DNA of 64,000 bases from Caulobacter sp. (GTDB taxonomy: Bacteria; Pseudomonadota; Alphaproteobacteria; Caulobacterales; Caulobacteraceae): NCBI GenBank assembly GCA_030678995.1, contig JAUXTQ010000026.1, positions 1 to 64,000 of the forward strand, in the 5' to 3' direction. Below, one piece after another: positions 20,036-29,380 of the stretch. The position numbers and the translations under genes are program-made. Below the pieces are notes generated by a model, which worked only from the letters and a program-made list of their open reading frames with translations, had not been told where the DNA came from and ran no database searches. Position 1 is the first letter of the stretch. Each line of letters starts with the position of its first letter.

Positions 20036-20920
20036 ATGCTTAAGCTCACCCGCCCCGAGGGCTCGGAGCCGCGCGACTTCGACCTGTCCCGCCGGGCCCT
20101 GCCGGGCCTGTTCTTCGCCGGCTACGCGGCGGCGGCCGTTTCGGCCAGCGCCGAGCCGATCAAGACCGACACCCTGGGCCTGATCACCGACACGGTGATG
20201 ATCCCCGCCGGCGACCGGAACATCCCCGCGTACCTGGCCCGGCCCGACGCCCGGGGGAAGAAGCCGGTGGTGCTGGTGGTTTCGGAGGTGTTCGGCATCC
20301 ACGAGTACATCCGCGATATCTGCCGGCGGCTGGCCAGGCTGGGCTACGTGGCCATCGCCACCGACCTCTTCGCCCGCCACGGCGACCCGGCCCCGCTGGT
20401 CGACTTCACCCAGATCCGCAACATCGTCGCGGCCGCCACCGACGCCCAGGTGATGAGCGACATCGAGGCGACGGTCGGCTGGGTCGCGGGCCAGGACTTC
20501 GCCAACCAAAAGAAGATGGCCATCACCGGCTTCTGCTGGGGCGGGGCGCAGGTCTGGCTGGCTTGCGAGCGGATGCGCCACTTCCGCTGCGGTGTGGCCT
20601 GGTACGGTCGGCTGTCGCGGCCGTCGGCCGGCCAGTTCCTGTCCGAGCCGGAGCGGGAATGGCCGCTGGACCTGGCCGGCTATCTCAAGGCGCCGGTGCT
20701 TGGCCTCTACGGCGGCAAGGACCAGGGTATCCCGGCTGCCGACATCGAGGCCATGCGGCGCAAGCTGCGGGAGTTCGAGAAGGAGGGGTCGGATATCGTC
20801 CTTTATCCAGACGCCCAGCACGGCTTCCACGCCGACTACCGCGCCAGCTATGACGCCAAGGCCGCCCAGGACGGCTGGCGCAGGATGATCGACTACTTCC
20901 GCAAGCACGGGGTGAAGTAG
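20036..20920 (+). CDS. Dienelactone hydrolase family protein, possibly exported
   Basis: 294 residues of alpha/beta hydrolase fold. The nucleophile elbow GFCWGG carries the cysteine typical of dienelactone hydrolases. The acid is probably in GGKDQGIP and the histidine in DAQHGFHADYR. The N-terminus SRRALPGLFFAGYAAAAVSASA looks like a twin-arginine or hydrophobic export signal ahead of the domain, so a periplasmic location is possible. Family members hydrolyse cyclic dienelactones or other esters; the actual substrate is unknown. Start ATG 20036 has GAGGGAA upstream. Confidence 0.85.
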   Translation: MLKLTRPEGSEPRDFDLSRRALPGLFFAGYAAAAVSASAEPIKTDTLGLITDTVMIPAGDRNIPAYLARPDARGKKPVVLVVSEVFGIHEYIRDICRRLARLGYVAIATDLFARHGDPAPLVDFTQIRNIVAAATDAQVMSDIEATVGWVAGQDFANQKKMAITGFCWGGAQVWLACERMRHFRCGVAWYGRLSRPSAGQFLSEPEREWPLDLAGYLKAPVLGLYGGKDQGIPAADIEAMRRKLREFEKEGSDIVLYPDAQHGFHADYRASYDAKAAQDGWRRMIDYFRKHGVK

Positions 20921-20924
20921 GGCC

Positions 20925-21011
20925 GGGGACATGTACCGCAGGCACATGTCCCCTATTCCGATTTCACGGACGGCTCGATTGGGGGACACGTACCTGAAGG
21001 TACATGTCCCC
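20925..21011. repeat. Repeat family C, copy C1: paired hairpins between convergent genes
   Basis: Two hairpins are built on the same palindromic theme. ggggacatgt pairs with acatgtcccc, and ggggacacgtacc pairs with ggtacatgtcccc. They fill the gap between the dienelactone hydrolase stop and the dnaA stop, so a bidirectional terminator role is likely. The same element is at 58363-58432. Confidence 0.75.
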
Positions 21012-21012
21012 G

Positions 21013-22446
21013 TTACCCCCGCAGCTTCCGCGTCAGGGCTTCCAGGTCCCGCGACAGCTGGGGATCGTCCGCTTTCAGGGCCTCGATCCGCCGCACGGCA
21101 TGCAGCACGGTGGTGTGGTCGCGGCCGCCGAAGCGCCGGCCGATGTCGGGCAGGGAGCGGGTGGTCAGCTGCTTGGCCAGCCACATGGCCGCCTGCCGGG
21201 GGCGGGCGACCGAGCGGTTACGGCGCTCGGAAACCAGGTCCGCCTGGCGCAGGCCGAAATGTTCGGACGTGGCCTTCTGGATGTCGTCGATGGTGATGCG
21301 CTTTTCGGCGCCGCGCAGGTGCGGGCGCAGGATCGCCTGGGCCTCGTCCAGCGACAGGCCGCTGACCTGCACGCCCATGCGGGCCACCAGGGTGTTGAGG
21401 GCGCCTTCCAGCTCCCGCACGCTGTCGGTGAAGCGGTCGGCGAGGAACTGCAGCACTTCAGGCCTGGCGCTGGCGGTGAAGCCGCCCTGACGGCCCAGGG
21501 CCGCCAGCTTGCGCTCGAGGATGCCCAGGCGCAGGTCGCGGTCGGCCGGCTCGATGCCGCAGACCAGGCCCGCCGACAGGTGGCTGCGCAGGCGCGCGTC
21601 CATCTCGGTGATCTGGGCCGGCGGCCGGTCGGCGGAGAAAACCACCCGGCGGCCGTCCTCCATCAGGGCGGTCAGGGTGTGGAACAGCTCTTCCTGGGTC
21701 GACTGCTTGCCGGCGACGAAATGCACGTCGTCGATCAACAGCAGGTCGGCCGTGCGCAGCTCCTCCTTGAACAGGGCGGTGGAGCGATCCATCACCGAGC
21801 GCACGAAGGTCGACAGGAAGCGTTCGGCGCTCAGATAGACCACGCGTTTCTCGGGGGCGGCCTTCATGGCCTCCCAGGCCATGGCGTTGAGCAGGTGGGT
21901 CTTTCCGAAGCCATAGGCGCTGTGGAAGACCACCGGATTGAAATGGCCGTCGGCCCAGCTGGCCACCCGCCGGGCGACGGCGTGGGCAAATTCGTTGGCC
22001 GGGCCAGGCACGAAGGTATCGAAAGTGAAGCGTTCCTGCAGGCCGGCGATGCGGCCGGGCCGGGCGCCCGGCGTCGGGGCCAGGGCGGGGGCGTCGGTCG
22101 CCACCGGATCCATTACCTCGATGGCCTCGGCGATGATGTCCATGCCGCCGGTGTCGGCCTCGAATTCCATGCGGGACTTCAGGTCCAGGCTGCGGCCGTC
22201 CGGATCGTGCTGGGCCCACAGCTCGCCGATGCGGCGCCAGGCGTTGCGGCGGATCCAGTCACGGGCGACCCCGGTGGGGGTGACCAGCACGATGCCGCCG
22301 CCGGTGATCTCGCGCAGGGCCGCCTGGGCGAGCCATGAGCCGAATGCAGCCTCGCCCAGCTCCTGGCGAAGGGCCATACAGGCCTTCGTCCAGACAGCTC
22401 CAGCAGAAGTTTGCGACGGCATCATTCGCGCGCCCGTAATAGTCAT
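21013..22446 (-). CDS. dnaA: Chromosomal replication initiator protein DnaA
   Basis: 477 residues from the ATG at 22446 (MTITGARMM); an upstream GTG at 22455 is open but less like relatives. The AAA+ core shows GPANEFAHAVARR, a Walker A variant SAYGFGKTHLLNA, and Walker B LLLIDDVHFVAGKQ. The C-terminal DNA-binding signature GGRDHTTVLHAVRRIE is intact. Caulobacter-type features are strong along its length (for example RRIGELWAQHDPDGRSLDLKSR, quoted in part). It unwinds the origin and acts as a transcription factor. rpsT is the next gene upstream on the same strand, as in Caulobacter. Confidence 0.97.
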   Translation of the reverse strand: MTITGARMMPSQTSAGAVWTKACMALRQELGEAAFGSWLAQAALREITGGGIVLVTPTGVARDWIRRNAWRRIGELWAQHDPDGRSLDLKSRMEFEADTGGMDIIAEAIEVMDPVATDAPALAPTPGARPGRIAGLQERFTFDTFVPGPANEFAHAVARRVASWADGHFNPVVFHSAYGFGKTHLLNAMAWEAMKAAPEKRVVYLSAERFLSTFVRSVMDRSTALFKEELRTADLLLIDDVHFVAGKQSTQEELFHTLTALMEDGRRVVFSADRPPAQITEMDARLRSHLSAGLVCGIEPADRDLRLGILERKLAALGRQGGFTASARPEVLQFLADRFTDSVRELEGALNTLVARMGVQVSGLSLDEAQAILRPHLRGAEKRITIDDIQKATSEHFGLRQADLVSERRNRSVARPRQAAMWLAKQLTTRSLPDIGRRFGGRDHTTVLHAVRRIEALKADDPQLSRDLEALTRKLRG

Positions 22447-22654
22447 TGGCCCCACCCGATATTGCTACGCTTCCGTACCCACGACACCCCTCCGCCCCCA
22501 CGGTGGAGAAGTCCTCAGCTCGACGCAGACAGGGTCCGGGCCGGCGGATGCAGGGCATCCGTCGTCGCCTTGGCATACCCAAAAATGGAAATGGACCAAC
22601 CGTCGAGAGCCTCACACTAGCGGCCCAAAAAACCGTGGGTCAAACCGGAAATTT

Positions 22655-22713
22655 GAGTCCGGACGCGGATATTTCTGTTGACTCGCGAGGGGCCCTCGCG
22701 CCGCAAGGGAATC
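22655..22713. promoter_or_regulatory. dnaA upstream region with three GANTC methylation sites
   Basis: GAGTC (22655), GACTC (22680) and GAATC (22709) fall within 59 bases. A perfect small palindrome CGCGAGG-ggc-CCTCGCG (22684-22700) lies between them. In Caulobacter, dnaA transcription depends on CcrM methylation of GANTC in its promoter, so this stretch is the likely dnaA control region, about 210-270 bases upstream of the start codon. I could not place a firm -35/-10 or a good DnaA box. The remaining bases of the 22447-22771 gap show no gene. Confidence 0.6.
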
Positions 22714-22771
22714 CGTTAACGACCCTCGCTTTGGGTGTGGGAATTCGCCGCACACGCGAAGCGCGCGCACG

Positions 22772-22806
22772 AAAAACCGGCCGGCGCTGGAGGCGCCTGC
22801 CGGTTG
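22772..22806 (-). terminator. Intrinsic terminator of rpsT
   Basis: On the minus strand a GC-rich hairpin (AACCGGC...GGCGCC-tccag... pairing with GGCGC...GCCGGTT) is followed directly by TTTTTC. It lies about 60 bases beyond the rpsT stop. It has the classic rho-independent form and separates rpsT from the downstream dnaA control region. Confidence 0.8.
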
Positions 22807-22867
22807 TTCAAGCTGCTGATTTTTCGGGCGAACAGCGTTCGCCGGCCATTTTCGGAAAGACCGGGGC

Positions 22868-23137
22868 TCAGGCCGCCGAGAGTTTCTTCAGCTGGGCGTT
22901 CAGGCGCGAGACCTTGCGCGAGCCGGTGTTCTTGTGAACCACGCCCTTGGATACGGCGCGCATCAGTTCCGATTGCGCGACGATGAAGGCAGCCTTGGCG
23001 GCGGCGGCGTCGCCGGCGGCCAGGGCTTCGTCGAACTTGCGCAGGAAGGTGCGCACGCGCGAACGACGCGCCTTGTTCACTTCCGTGCGGCGCTCGATCT
23101 TGCGGATCGCCTTCTTGGCGCCGGGATTATTGGCCAT
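22868..23137 (-). CDS. rpsT: 30S ribosomal protein S20
   Basis: 89 residues from the ATG at 23137 ([13 protein letters not shown]). The frame stays open a further 28 codons upstream, but those residues are not S20-like. It is highly basic, alanine- and lysine-rich and helical, and the conserved [10 protein letters not shown] and [18 protein letters not shown] segments mark S20. It binds 16S rRNA early in 30S assembly. It has its own terminator and precedes dnaA on the same strand. Confidence 0.95.
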   Translation of the reverse strand: MANNPGAKKAIRKIERRTEVNKARRSRVRTFLRKFDEALAAGDAAAAKAAFIVAQSELMRAVSKGVVHKNTGSRKVSRLNAQLKKLSAA

Positions 23138-23271
23138 GGGCTTGTAGAACCTCAGAACGGACAGGCGCACACGGGCGCGCCGAATAAATCGAAGGGCGGG
23201 CAAATACAGGAAGGCCCCCACCCGGTCAATGCGAGTCTGGCTCTCCAGCGGGACCGATGTAGGGTGATCCC

Positions 23272-23709
23272 ATGGATCGCCGCCTTTTCCTGCTCTCGAC
23301 CCTCGCTCTGACGGCCTGCGCGCCGCTGGGCCCCCGCCGGCAACCCCTGGTCTGCGACCGGGGCCTGGGTGAGACCCTGACCCGCGCCTGGGCGGCTTTC
23401 GGCGAGGACGGGCGGCTGGATATCACCGAGGCGACGGCCCCCGAGTTGCTTGATCGGGCGGAAGGCACGCGCTCGGCCGTGGTGGTCACCGGACAGGCCC
23501 TGCTGGCCAACCGGCTGCAGCGGCTGGGACACGTGCGGCTGGAGCATCGCTGGGAGACCTCCGCCGGCGAGCGCAAGATCTCCATCCTGGTGACCAAGGG
23601 CGGCGGGCTGCCGCAATGGCGAGCCCTCAGGTTCGCCCGGTGGCTGGCCAGCGAGGCGGCCCGGCCTCACCTCAAGCCGAAGATGCCGATCCTCTTTACC
23701 GTCCCCTGA
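23272..23709 (+). CDS. Predicted lipoprotein of unknown function
   Basis: 145 residues. The N-terminus [16 protein letters not shown] is a lipoprotein signal with the lipidated cysteine at about residue 16. The mature part has alternating strands and helices. The end ([23 protein letters not shown]) faintly resembles the C-terminus of solute-binding proteins, but the length is too short for a full two-lobe binder. Its 3' end overlaps the convergent enoyl-CoA hydratase gene by 14 bases. No confident family; envelope location is the only solid inference. Confidence 0.65.
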   Translation: MDRRLFLLSTLALTACAPLGPRRQPLVCDRGLGETLTRAWAAFGEDGRLDITEATAPELLDRAEGTRSAVVVTGQALLANRLQRLGHVRLEHRWETSAGERKISILVTKGGGLPQWRALRFARWLASEAARPHLKPKMPILFTVP

Positions 23710-24475
23710 AATCGGGCTTCCGCTTTTCGACGAAGGCGGCCATGCCCTCCTTCTGGTCCTCGAAAGCGAACAGGCTGTGGAACAGCCGCCGCTCCAGGGC
23801 TACGCCCGTGGTCAGGGTGGTCTCGTAGGCGGCCTCGACCAGTTCCTTGTTCATCATCACCGCCAGCGGAGAATGCCCGGCGATCTTGCCGGCGGCCTCC
23901 AGGACGGTTTCCAGCAGCTTGTCGACCGGCACGACCCGCGAGACCAGGCCGGCGCGCTCGGCCTCGGCGGCGTCCATCATCCGGGCGGTCAGGATCATGT
24001 CCATGGCCTTGGCCTTGCCGACGAAGCGGGTCAGGCGCTGGGTGCCGCCGATGCCGGGCGAGACGCCCAGGTTGATCTCGGGCTGGCCGAACTTCGCGGT
24101 TTCCGAGGCGATGATGAAGTCGCACATCATCGCCAGTTCGCAGCCGCCGCCCAGGGCGTAGCCGCTGACCGCCGCGATCACCGGCTTGCGGAACTGCTCC
24201 AGCTTGCGCGCCGCGCCGGTGAAGAAGTCGAGCTTCATCATGTCGGCATAGGACTTGTCAGACATCTCCTTGATGTCGGCGCCGGCGGCGAAGGCCCGGT
24301 CCGAGCCGGTCAGCACCAGGCAGCGGACGGTCTCGTCCAGGGCGGCGGCGTCCAGGGCCTGGCCCAGCTCGTCCAGCAGCTGGCTGTTGAGGGCGTTGAG
24401 GGCTTCGGGGCGGTTGAGCCGGATGAGGGTCACGCCCTCGGACGGCGTCTCGACGATCAGGGTCTGGTAAGTCAT
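23696..24475 (-). CDS. Enoyl-CoA hydratase
   Basis: 259 residues of crotonase fold. The oxyanion-hole segments [10 protein letters not shown] and [16 protein letters not shown], and both catalytic-glutamate regions (GGGCELAM and [16 protein letters not shown]), are intact. It hydrates trans-2-enoyl-CoA to 3-hydroxyacyl-CoA in fatty-acid or aromatic degradation. Length and motif order fit the monofunctional short-chain enzymes (FadB1/PaaF/EchA group), but the precise pathway is not visible. It follows the TraB-like gene on the same strand with a 45-base gap. Confidence 0.93.
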   Translation of the reverse strand: MTYQTLIVETPSEGVTLIRLNRPEALNALNSQLLDELGQALDAAALDETVRCLVLTGSDRAFAAGADIKEMSDKSYADMMKLDFFTGAARKLEQFRKPVIAAVSGYALGGGCELAMMCDFIIASETAKFGQPEINLGVSPGIGGTQRLTRFVGKAKAMDMILTARMMDAAEAERAGLVSRVVPVDKLLETVLEAAGKIAGHSPLAVMMNKELVEAAYETTLTTGVALERRLFHSLFAFEDQKEGMAAFVEKRKPDFRGR

Positions 24476-24520
24476 GGGCCGGTTGTGCCCGCCGACCGCG
24501 CGTCGCTCAAGCCTCTTCGA

Positions 24521-25387
24521 TCAGGGACCCTCGACGGTGATCCCTCTTGCCCGCAATAGCGCCGGCACGCTGTCGGGGCCGACCAGATGGCCGACGCCGA
24601 CGATGATCACCGTCTCGCCCGACCCCGCCAGCCGCTCGGCGATGACTTTCGCCCAGCGCAGGTTCCGCTGCACGATCAGGGCGTCATACAGATAGAGGGA
24701 GGTCTGTTTCATCGGCGTCAGGCCGAGGGTCTCGATGGCCCCGGCGTCGCCGGCGATCCAGGCGGCGACCAGCCGGTCGTAGAAGCCGGGATCCTCCTCC
24801 AGCTGCCGCAGGGTGTCCTCCAGCGAGGCGATCTGATCGGCCATGGGCGCATTGGCGAAGAAGGCGATCTGTTCGTCGGGCGTCTCGAAGGCGCGGCGCA
24901 AGGCCGTGGGCGCGGCGGCGGCCAGGGTCTGCTCGACGCCGGAACTGACCAGCGCGCCCTGCCGCGCCAGGGCGGTGACGCCCAGGATGATGTCGGCGTA
25001 CCAGGGCCGCAGCCGATCGATGTGGACCAGCGGGATGCCCAGGACCGTGCTCAGCCGCTTCAGTCGGGCCTGGCCCTGCGACGAGAGCAGGGCCGACAGG
25101 GTCTGGCCCTCCGCGAGGTAGGCGCTGGCCTGGCTGGCCCGTGACGCCGCGGCCTCCGCGTCGGCGCCCATGGCGGTCTCGAACCAGATGTCGTCCGCCC
25201 GGGCGAGCGCCTCGTCCAGCCGTGCGCTGCGCCAGTCCAGCTCCCGCGGCAGGACATGCACCGAGCCGAACAGGACAATGGTCGAGTCGGCGTCGCGGAC
25301 GATCCACATTGGCGGCTCGGCCACCGCTGGACCGGCGCTGGCCAGCAGCAGCACCGCCGCGAGCCATCCAGACAGGAAACGCTTCAT
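24521..25387 (-). CDS. TraB/GumN-family protein, exported
   Basis: 288 residues from the second of two adjacent ATGs (25387), which is better spaced from GGGGG; the first at 25390 is also possible. A Sec signal peptide is evident (KRFLSGWLAAVLLLASAGPAVAEPP). The mature protein begins with the TraB/GumN block IVLFGSVHVLPRELDWR and ends with the conserved segment ETVIIVGVGHLVGPDSV. The family has paired GxxH-type motifs and has been proposed to be metallopeptidase-like; function here is unproven. It lies between mutM and the enoyl-CoA hydratase, same strand. Confidence 0.85.
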   Translation of the reverse strand: MKRFLSGWLAAVLLLASAGPAVAEPPMWIVRDADSTIVLFGSVHVLPRELDWRSARLDEALARADDIWFETAMGADAEAAASRASQASAYLAEGQTLSALLSSQGQARLKRLSTVLGIPLVHIDRLRPWYADIILGVTALARQGALVSSGVEQTLAAAAPTALRRAFETPDEQIAFFANAPMADQIASLEDTLRQLEEDPGFYDRLVAAWIAGDAGAIETLGLTPMKQTSLYLYDALIVQRNLRWAKVIAERLAGSGETVIIVGVGHLVGPDSVPALLRARGITVEGP

Positions 25388-25415
25388 CATGACCCCCGAC
25401 GCCGTCCGGCCCGGA

Positions 25416-26279
25416 TCATCTCTGGCACCTGGGGCAATAAAAGGTCGATCGGCCGCCCTGCACGATCCGGGCGATGGTCCCGCCGCAGCCGGGCGTCCCG
25501 CAGGGCTCCTTCTCGCGGCCATAGGCCTGGAAGCGGTGCTGGAAATAGCCCAGCGCCCCGTCCGTGGCGGCGAAGTCGCGCAGGGTCGAGCCGCCGGCCG
25601 CGATGGCCTCCTCCAGCACCTCGCGGATCACCGCCACGAGCGGCCCCAGCCTTGCCCTGGGGATCTTTCCGGCCGGTTTCAGTGGCGAGACGCCGGCCCG
25701 GTGCAGGGCCTCGCAGACATAGATATTGCCCAGGCCCGCAACGATCCGCTGGTCAAGCAGCAACACCTTGGCGTTCTGTTTGCGACCGGCGAAAGCGCGG
25801 GCCAGCAGGCTGGCGTCGAAGTCCGGCCCCAGGGGCTCGGGGCCCATGCCGGCGAACCAGGGATGGCTCTCTACCGCCCCGGCCGGAATCAGGCCCATGA
25901 AGCCGAACCTGCGCGGGTCGGAATAGGTCACCCGCCCGCCGCGGTCGGTCTCGAACACCACATGCGCGTGCTTCGGATCCGGCGGGGCGGCGTAGATGAA
26001 CTCGCCCGGCCGTACGGTCCCCTCGGCGGCCTCGATCTCGAACCGCCCGGTCATGCCTAGATGCATCACCAGCACGTCGCCGCGATCCAGATGGCCGAGC
26101 AGGTATTTGGCCCGCCGGTCCAGCCGGGTCAGTGTCGCTCCGGTCAGCCGCTGGACGAAGCCCTCGGGAAAGGGAAACCGCAGGTCTGGCCGCCGCTGCT
26201 CCACACGGGTCAGCCGCGCGCCCTCAAGGACGGGGGCCAGGCCCCGGCGGACGGTTTCGACTTCGGGAAGCTCGGGCAC
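25416..26279 (-). CDS. mutM: Formamidopyrimidine-DNA glycosylase
   Basis: 287 residues. After removal of the initiator Met the protein begins [13 protein letters not shown], giving the catalytic Pro1 and Glu2. The C-terminal zinc finger has four cysteines (CGTPGC and YCPRC) around the R that contacts DNA (GGRSTFYC). It excises 8-oxoguanine and ring-opened purines with AP-lyase activity. Length is normal. It is divergent from ubiE across a 376-base gap that holds two repeat elements. Confidence 0.96.
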   Translation of the reverse strand: MPELPEVETVRRGLAPVLEGARLTRVEQRRPDLRFPFPEGFVQRLTGATLTRLDRRAKYLLGHLDRGDVLVMHLGMTGRFEIEAAEGTVRPGEFIYAAPPDPKHAHVVFETDRGGRVTYSDPRRFGFMGLIPAGAVESHPWFAGMGPEPLGPDFDASLLARAFAGRKQNAKVLLLDQRIVAGLGNIYVCEALHRAGVSPLKPAGKIPRARLGPLVAVIREVLEEAIAAGGSTLRDFAATDGALGYFQHRFQAYGREKEPCGTPGCGGTIARIVQGGRSTFYCPRCQR

Positions 26280-26287
26280 GGCGCGTT

Positions 26288-26334
26288 CCGCAAAAGTGTG
26301 AGCGGTTTTGCGATCAGAACGCGCTCAAGCAAAG
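26288..26334. repeat. Intergenic element resembling a widespread alphaproteobacterial repeat
   Basis: The stretch begins cgcaaaagtgtgagcggttt and continues to gcgctcaagcaaagg. From memory it resembles an abundant intergenic element of Rhizobiales and relatives (caaaagtgtg...gcggttttgcg). Only this one copy is seen in the window. It lies just upstream of mutM. Confidence 0.4.
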
Positions 26335-26435
26335 GATCTCTCCAGCCTTGGCTAGCCGACTGGGACGGCGGGGTCCATGCGCGACGGCGAGGTTGCTGAC
26401 GCGGATCGGGCGTCACGCCCGCCGCCCTTCCGGAT

Positions 26436-26585
26436 GCTGATACACCCTGAAGGCCTTGATGGAATGGTCCGCTCCGGACGGGGCCCTTGGTCAAGGACCG
26501 CTTCGCGGCCGCCCAGCGGCGGGCCCGCAGGGCCCGTCCTTGACGAAGGTCCCGCCGGAGCAAGAATGCTCATCAAGACATCAGG
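26436..26585 (+). repeat. Dispersed repeat family B, copy B2
   Basis: Starts gctgatacaccctgaaggcc and ends gctcatcaagacatcagg, with the shared core caaggaccgcttcgcggcc...gtccttga. It lies in the divergent mutM-ubiE gap, whose remaining bases (26586-26655) show only the ubiE leader. No coding evidence. Confidence 0.75.
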
Positions 26586-26655
26586 TCGTTCTCCGCCGCG
26601 AGGTGGCCGGTGTCTGAGCCACGCTCGCCGCTAGCCGACCCGCTCGCGCGGGTCT

Positions 26656-27426
26656 ATGAGCAAGGCCATGAGCGAGAGCACCGCCAGCTTCGGCTACCGC
26701 GACGTCGATCCGGCCGAGAAGCCCCGCCTGGTGCGGGGCGTCTTCGACCGGGTAGCCAGCCGCTACGACCTGATGAACGACCTGATGAGCGCGGGCGTCC
26801 ACCGGCTGTGGAAGGACGCCACGGCCGCGCGGCTCAATCCCCAGCCTGGCGAGGTGATCCTCGACGTGGCCGGCGGCACCGGCGACATGGCCCGCCGCTA
26901 CGCGAAGATGGCCCGCTCGGCCCAGGAGCGTCGGGGCGGCGACGACGCGGCCATCCATGTCATCGACTACAATGCCGAGATGATCGCTGCCGGCCGGGAG
27001 AAGGGCGCGCCGCCCGAGGTGACCTGGGTCGTCGGCGACGCCCAGCGGCTGCCGCTGCCGGATGCCTGCGCGGACGCCTATTCAATCACCTTCGGCATTC
27101 GCAACGTGACCGACATCAACGCCGCCCTGCGCGAGGCCCGGCGGGTGCTGAAACCCGGCGGCCGTTTCGTCTGCCTGGAGTTCAGCCGGCCCACCGGCAT
27201 GGCCCTGCGCGCCGCCTATGACGCCTGGTCGTTCAAGGCCATTCCGCAGATCGGCGAATGGGTCGCCGGCGATCGCGAGTCCTACCAGTACCTGGTTGAG
27301 AGCATCCGCCGCTTCCCGGACCAGAAGACCTTCGCCGGAATGATCGAGAAGGCCGGGTTCGCCCGCGTCAACTTCAGCAACTTCACCGGCGGCGTGGCGG
27401 CCCTGCATGCGGGGCGGGTTCTCTAG
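26656..27426 (+). CDS. ubiE: Bifunctional demethylmenaquinone/2-polyprenyl-6-methoxy-benzoquinol methyltransferase
   Basis: 256 residues. The SAM-binding loop [10 protein letters not shown], the family signature [13 protein letters not shown], and the N-terminal [17 protein letters not shown] are canonical UbiE. It performs the C-methylation in ubiquinone (and menaquinone) synthesis. Two ATGs, 26656 and 26668, precede the domain; no clear ribosome binding site decides between them. ubiB follows on the same strand after a gap with a family D repeat, and the pair is a common ubiquinone gene neighbourhood. Confidence 0.95.
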   Translation: MSKAMSESTASFGYRDVDPAEKPRLVRGVFDRVASRYDLMNDLMSAGVHRLWKDATAARLNPQPGEVILDVAGGTGDMARRYAKMARSAQERRGGDDAAIHVIDYNAEMIAAGREKGAPPEVTWVVGDAQRLPLPDACADAYSITFGIRNVTDINAALREARRVLKPGGRFVCLEFSRPTGMALRAAYDAWSFKAIPQIGEWVAGDRESYQYLVESIRRFPDQKTFAGMIEKAGFARVNFSNFTGGVAALHAGRVL

Positions 27427-27439
27427 GGCGATGGGCTTC

Positions 27440-27575
27440 AAATTCCCGCTCATCCCGGCGACCCGAAGGGCGGCGCCAAGCGCCAACGCCGGGACCCAGA
27501 TTCAGCTACGGTCATCAGGTCAGGATTCTAGGTCCGGCGCTCGCAACCGGGCCCCGGCCTTCGCCGGGGAAGCGG
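27440..27575. repeat. Repeat family D, copy D2
   Basis: Contains ccgctcatcccggcga and cgccgggacccagat, matching the reverse complement of the D1 right arm, with a 24-base interposed segment. A second arm gggccccggccttcgccggg lies near the end. It fills most of the ubiE-ubiB gap. Confidence 0.6.
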
Positions 27576-27583
27576 TCTAGGGA

Positions 27584-29083
27584 ATGGACCTGTCCGCCTT
27601 CTTCCGATTGCTGGCCGCCGGCTGGACGCTGGTCCGCGCCGACGCCCTGATCCCGCGGGAGCTGGACGCCGTCCTGCCGCCGGGCGTGCGCACGGTTGCC
27701 CGCGTCCTGCGGCTGTTTTCCGGACGTCAGGCCCGCGACGGCCGCCCCGGCGAGCGGCTGGCGCGGACCCTGGAGCGGCTGGGGCCGGTGGCGATCAAGC
27801 TGGGCCAGGTGCTGTCCACCCGGGCCGACATCTTCGGGGCGCGGTTCGCCGGTGACCTGTCGCGGCTCAAGGACGCCCTGCCGCCGTTTCCCATCGACGT
27901 CGCCAGGGCGGAGATCGAACGCGAGTTCGGCCGGCCGGTAGCAGAAATCTTCCCCGTGTTCGGCGAGGCCGTGGCCGCCGCGTCGCTGGCCCAGGCGCAC
28001 CGGGCGGTCATGGCCGATGGCCGCGAGGTGGCGGTCAAGGTCCTGCGGCCTGGCATCGAGCGGCGGGTCGGCGCCGACAGCCGCACCCTGCTGATCGCCG
28101 CCCGGCTGATCGAGGCGCTGGTTCCGCCGGCCCGGCGGCTAGAGCCGATGGCCTTCGCCCGCACGGTGATCCGCTCCCTGCAGCTGGAGCTGGACATGCG
28201 TTTCGAGGCCGCCGGCGCGGCGGAGCTGTCGGAGGTGATGAACCGCGACGGCTGGATGCGCGCGCCGAAGGTGGTCTGGGACGGGGTGGCCAAACGGGTC
28301 CTGACCCTGGAGTGGGCGGACGGCCTGGCCCTCTCCGATCCGGCGACGCTGGAGGTCCCCGGCCTCGACCGCAAGGCCATCGCCGACAACCTGATCCGCG
28401 CCTTCCTCGCCCAGGCCCTCGACCACGGCGTGTTCCACGCCGATCTGCATGAGGGAAACCTGTTCGTCCTGCCGCCCTCGGGCATCGTGGCGGTGGACTT
28501 CGGCATCGTCGGGCGGCTGTCGCCGGAGACGCGGCGCTATCTGGCCGAGATCCTCTATGGCTTTCTGACGCGGGATTACACGCGGGTGGCCAAAGCCCAT
28601 TTCGACGCCGGCTACGTGCCCTCGCACCATGATCCGGAGGCCTTCGCCCAGGCCCTGCGGGCGGTGGGCGAGCCGGTGTTCGGCCGGGCGGCCAGCGAGC
28701 TCGCGATGGGCCGGCTGCTGTCGCTGCTGTTCGAGATCACGTCGCTGTTCGACATGCGGCTGCGGCCCGAACTGGTGCTGCTGCAGAAGACCATGGTCAC
28801 GGTGGAGGGCGTCGCCCGCCGCCTGTGGCCTGACCACGATCTGTGGGCCGCCGCCGACCCGGTGGTCCGCCGCTGGATCGCCCGCGAACTCTCCCCGGTC
28901 GCCCGGGCCCGGGAATTCGCCGACGAGGGCCTGCGGGCCCTGCGCGCCATCGCCCGCCTCGCCGAGGCCGACAGCGAGAAGACGGTAATCATCGAGGCCG
29001 AGCGGACGCCGGGTCTGGTCTGGTTCGCCGCCGGCGCCGCGGTTGCCGGCGGGGCGTTCCTGCTGGCGCAGATGTTTGGGTAG
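27584..29083 (+). CDS. ubiB: Ubiquinone biosynthesis protein UbiB (ABC1/ADCK atypical kinase/ATPase)
   Basis: 499 residues. The KxGQ motif (IKLGQVLSTRADIFG), the ATP-binding VAVKVLRPG, the HADLHEGNLFV catalytic loop and VDFGIVGRL (DFG) are present. A C-terminal hydrophobic segment (VWFAAGAAVAGGAFLLAQ) anchors it in the inner membrane. UbiB is an unorthodox kinase-like ATPase required for ubiquinone synthesis, possibly for extracting precursors from the membrane. It lies downstream of ubiE, same strand. Confidence 0.95.
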   Translation: MDLSAFFRLLAAGWTLVRADALIPRELDAVLPPGVRTVARVLRLFSGRQARDGRPGERLARTLERLGPVAIKLGQVLSTRADIFGARFAGDLSRLKDALPPFPIDVARAEIEREFGRPVAEIFPVFGEAVAAASLAQAHRAVMADGREVAVKVLRPGIERRVGADSRTLLIAARLIEALVPPARRLEPMAFARTVIRSLQLELDMRFEAAGAAELSEVMNRDGWMRAPKVVWDGVAKRVLTLEWADGLALSDPATLEVPGLDRKAIADNLIRAFLAQALDHGVFHADLHEGNLFVLPPSGIVAVDFGIVGRLSPETRRYLAEILYGFLTRDYTRVAKAHFDAGYVPSHHDPEAFAQALRAVGEPVFGRAASELAMGRLLSLLFEITSLFDMRLRPELVLLQKTMVTVEGVARRLWPDHDLWAAADPVVRRWIARELSPVARAREFADEGLRALRAIARLAEADSEKTVIIEAERTPGLVWFAAGAAVAGGAFLLAQMFG

Positions 29084-29115
29084 CGAGTCTGCACCAGCCC
29101 CTATCAGCGCCAGAC

Positions 29116-29267
29116 GCTGATACGCCCTGAAGGCCTTGATGGAATGATGCGCTCCGGGCGGTGACCCTCGTCAAGGACCGCCTTCGGCGGCCGCGAAGCG
29201 GCGGCCCTGCAAGGGCCGTCCTTGACCAGGGTCCCGCCGGAGCAAGACTGCTCATCAAGACATCAGG
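29116..29267 (+). repeat. Dispersed repeat family B, copy B3
   Basis: Starts gctgatacgccctgaaggcc and ends gctcatcaagacatcagg, with a very clear central palindromic region (ccgccttcggcggccgcgaa). It is nearly identical in plan to B2 and B4. It lies just after ubiB and fills the ubiB-lipoprotein gap together with about 110 bases of unremarkable sequence. Confidence 0.75.
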
Positions 29268-29380
29268 ACGAGACCGCCGGGACCGAAAGCACAGGCAAAG
29301 TCGCGCCGGCCATGCGGCGGAGTGTCAACCCCACCCGCGCTCACGGATCCCTGCGACAGGCGCGAAGATGACGGCGCCCC

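Noticed and set aside
22447..22771. DnaA boxes or a replication origin next to dnaA
   Set aside because: No good TTATCCACA match was found. In Caulobacter the origin lies away from dnaA, so none is claimed.
23272..23709. ModA (molybdate-binding protein) as partner for modB
   Set aside because: Only a faint C-terminal resemblance, and at 145 residues it is too short for a two-lobe binding protein. It is also 20 kb from modB.
26210..26576. Small frames in the mutM-ubiE gap
   Set aside because: They are translations of repeat B2; similar residues (KDRL, PAGPS) recur in translations of the other B copies.
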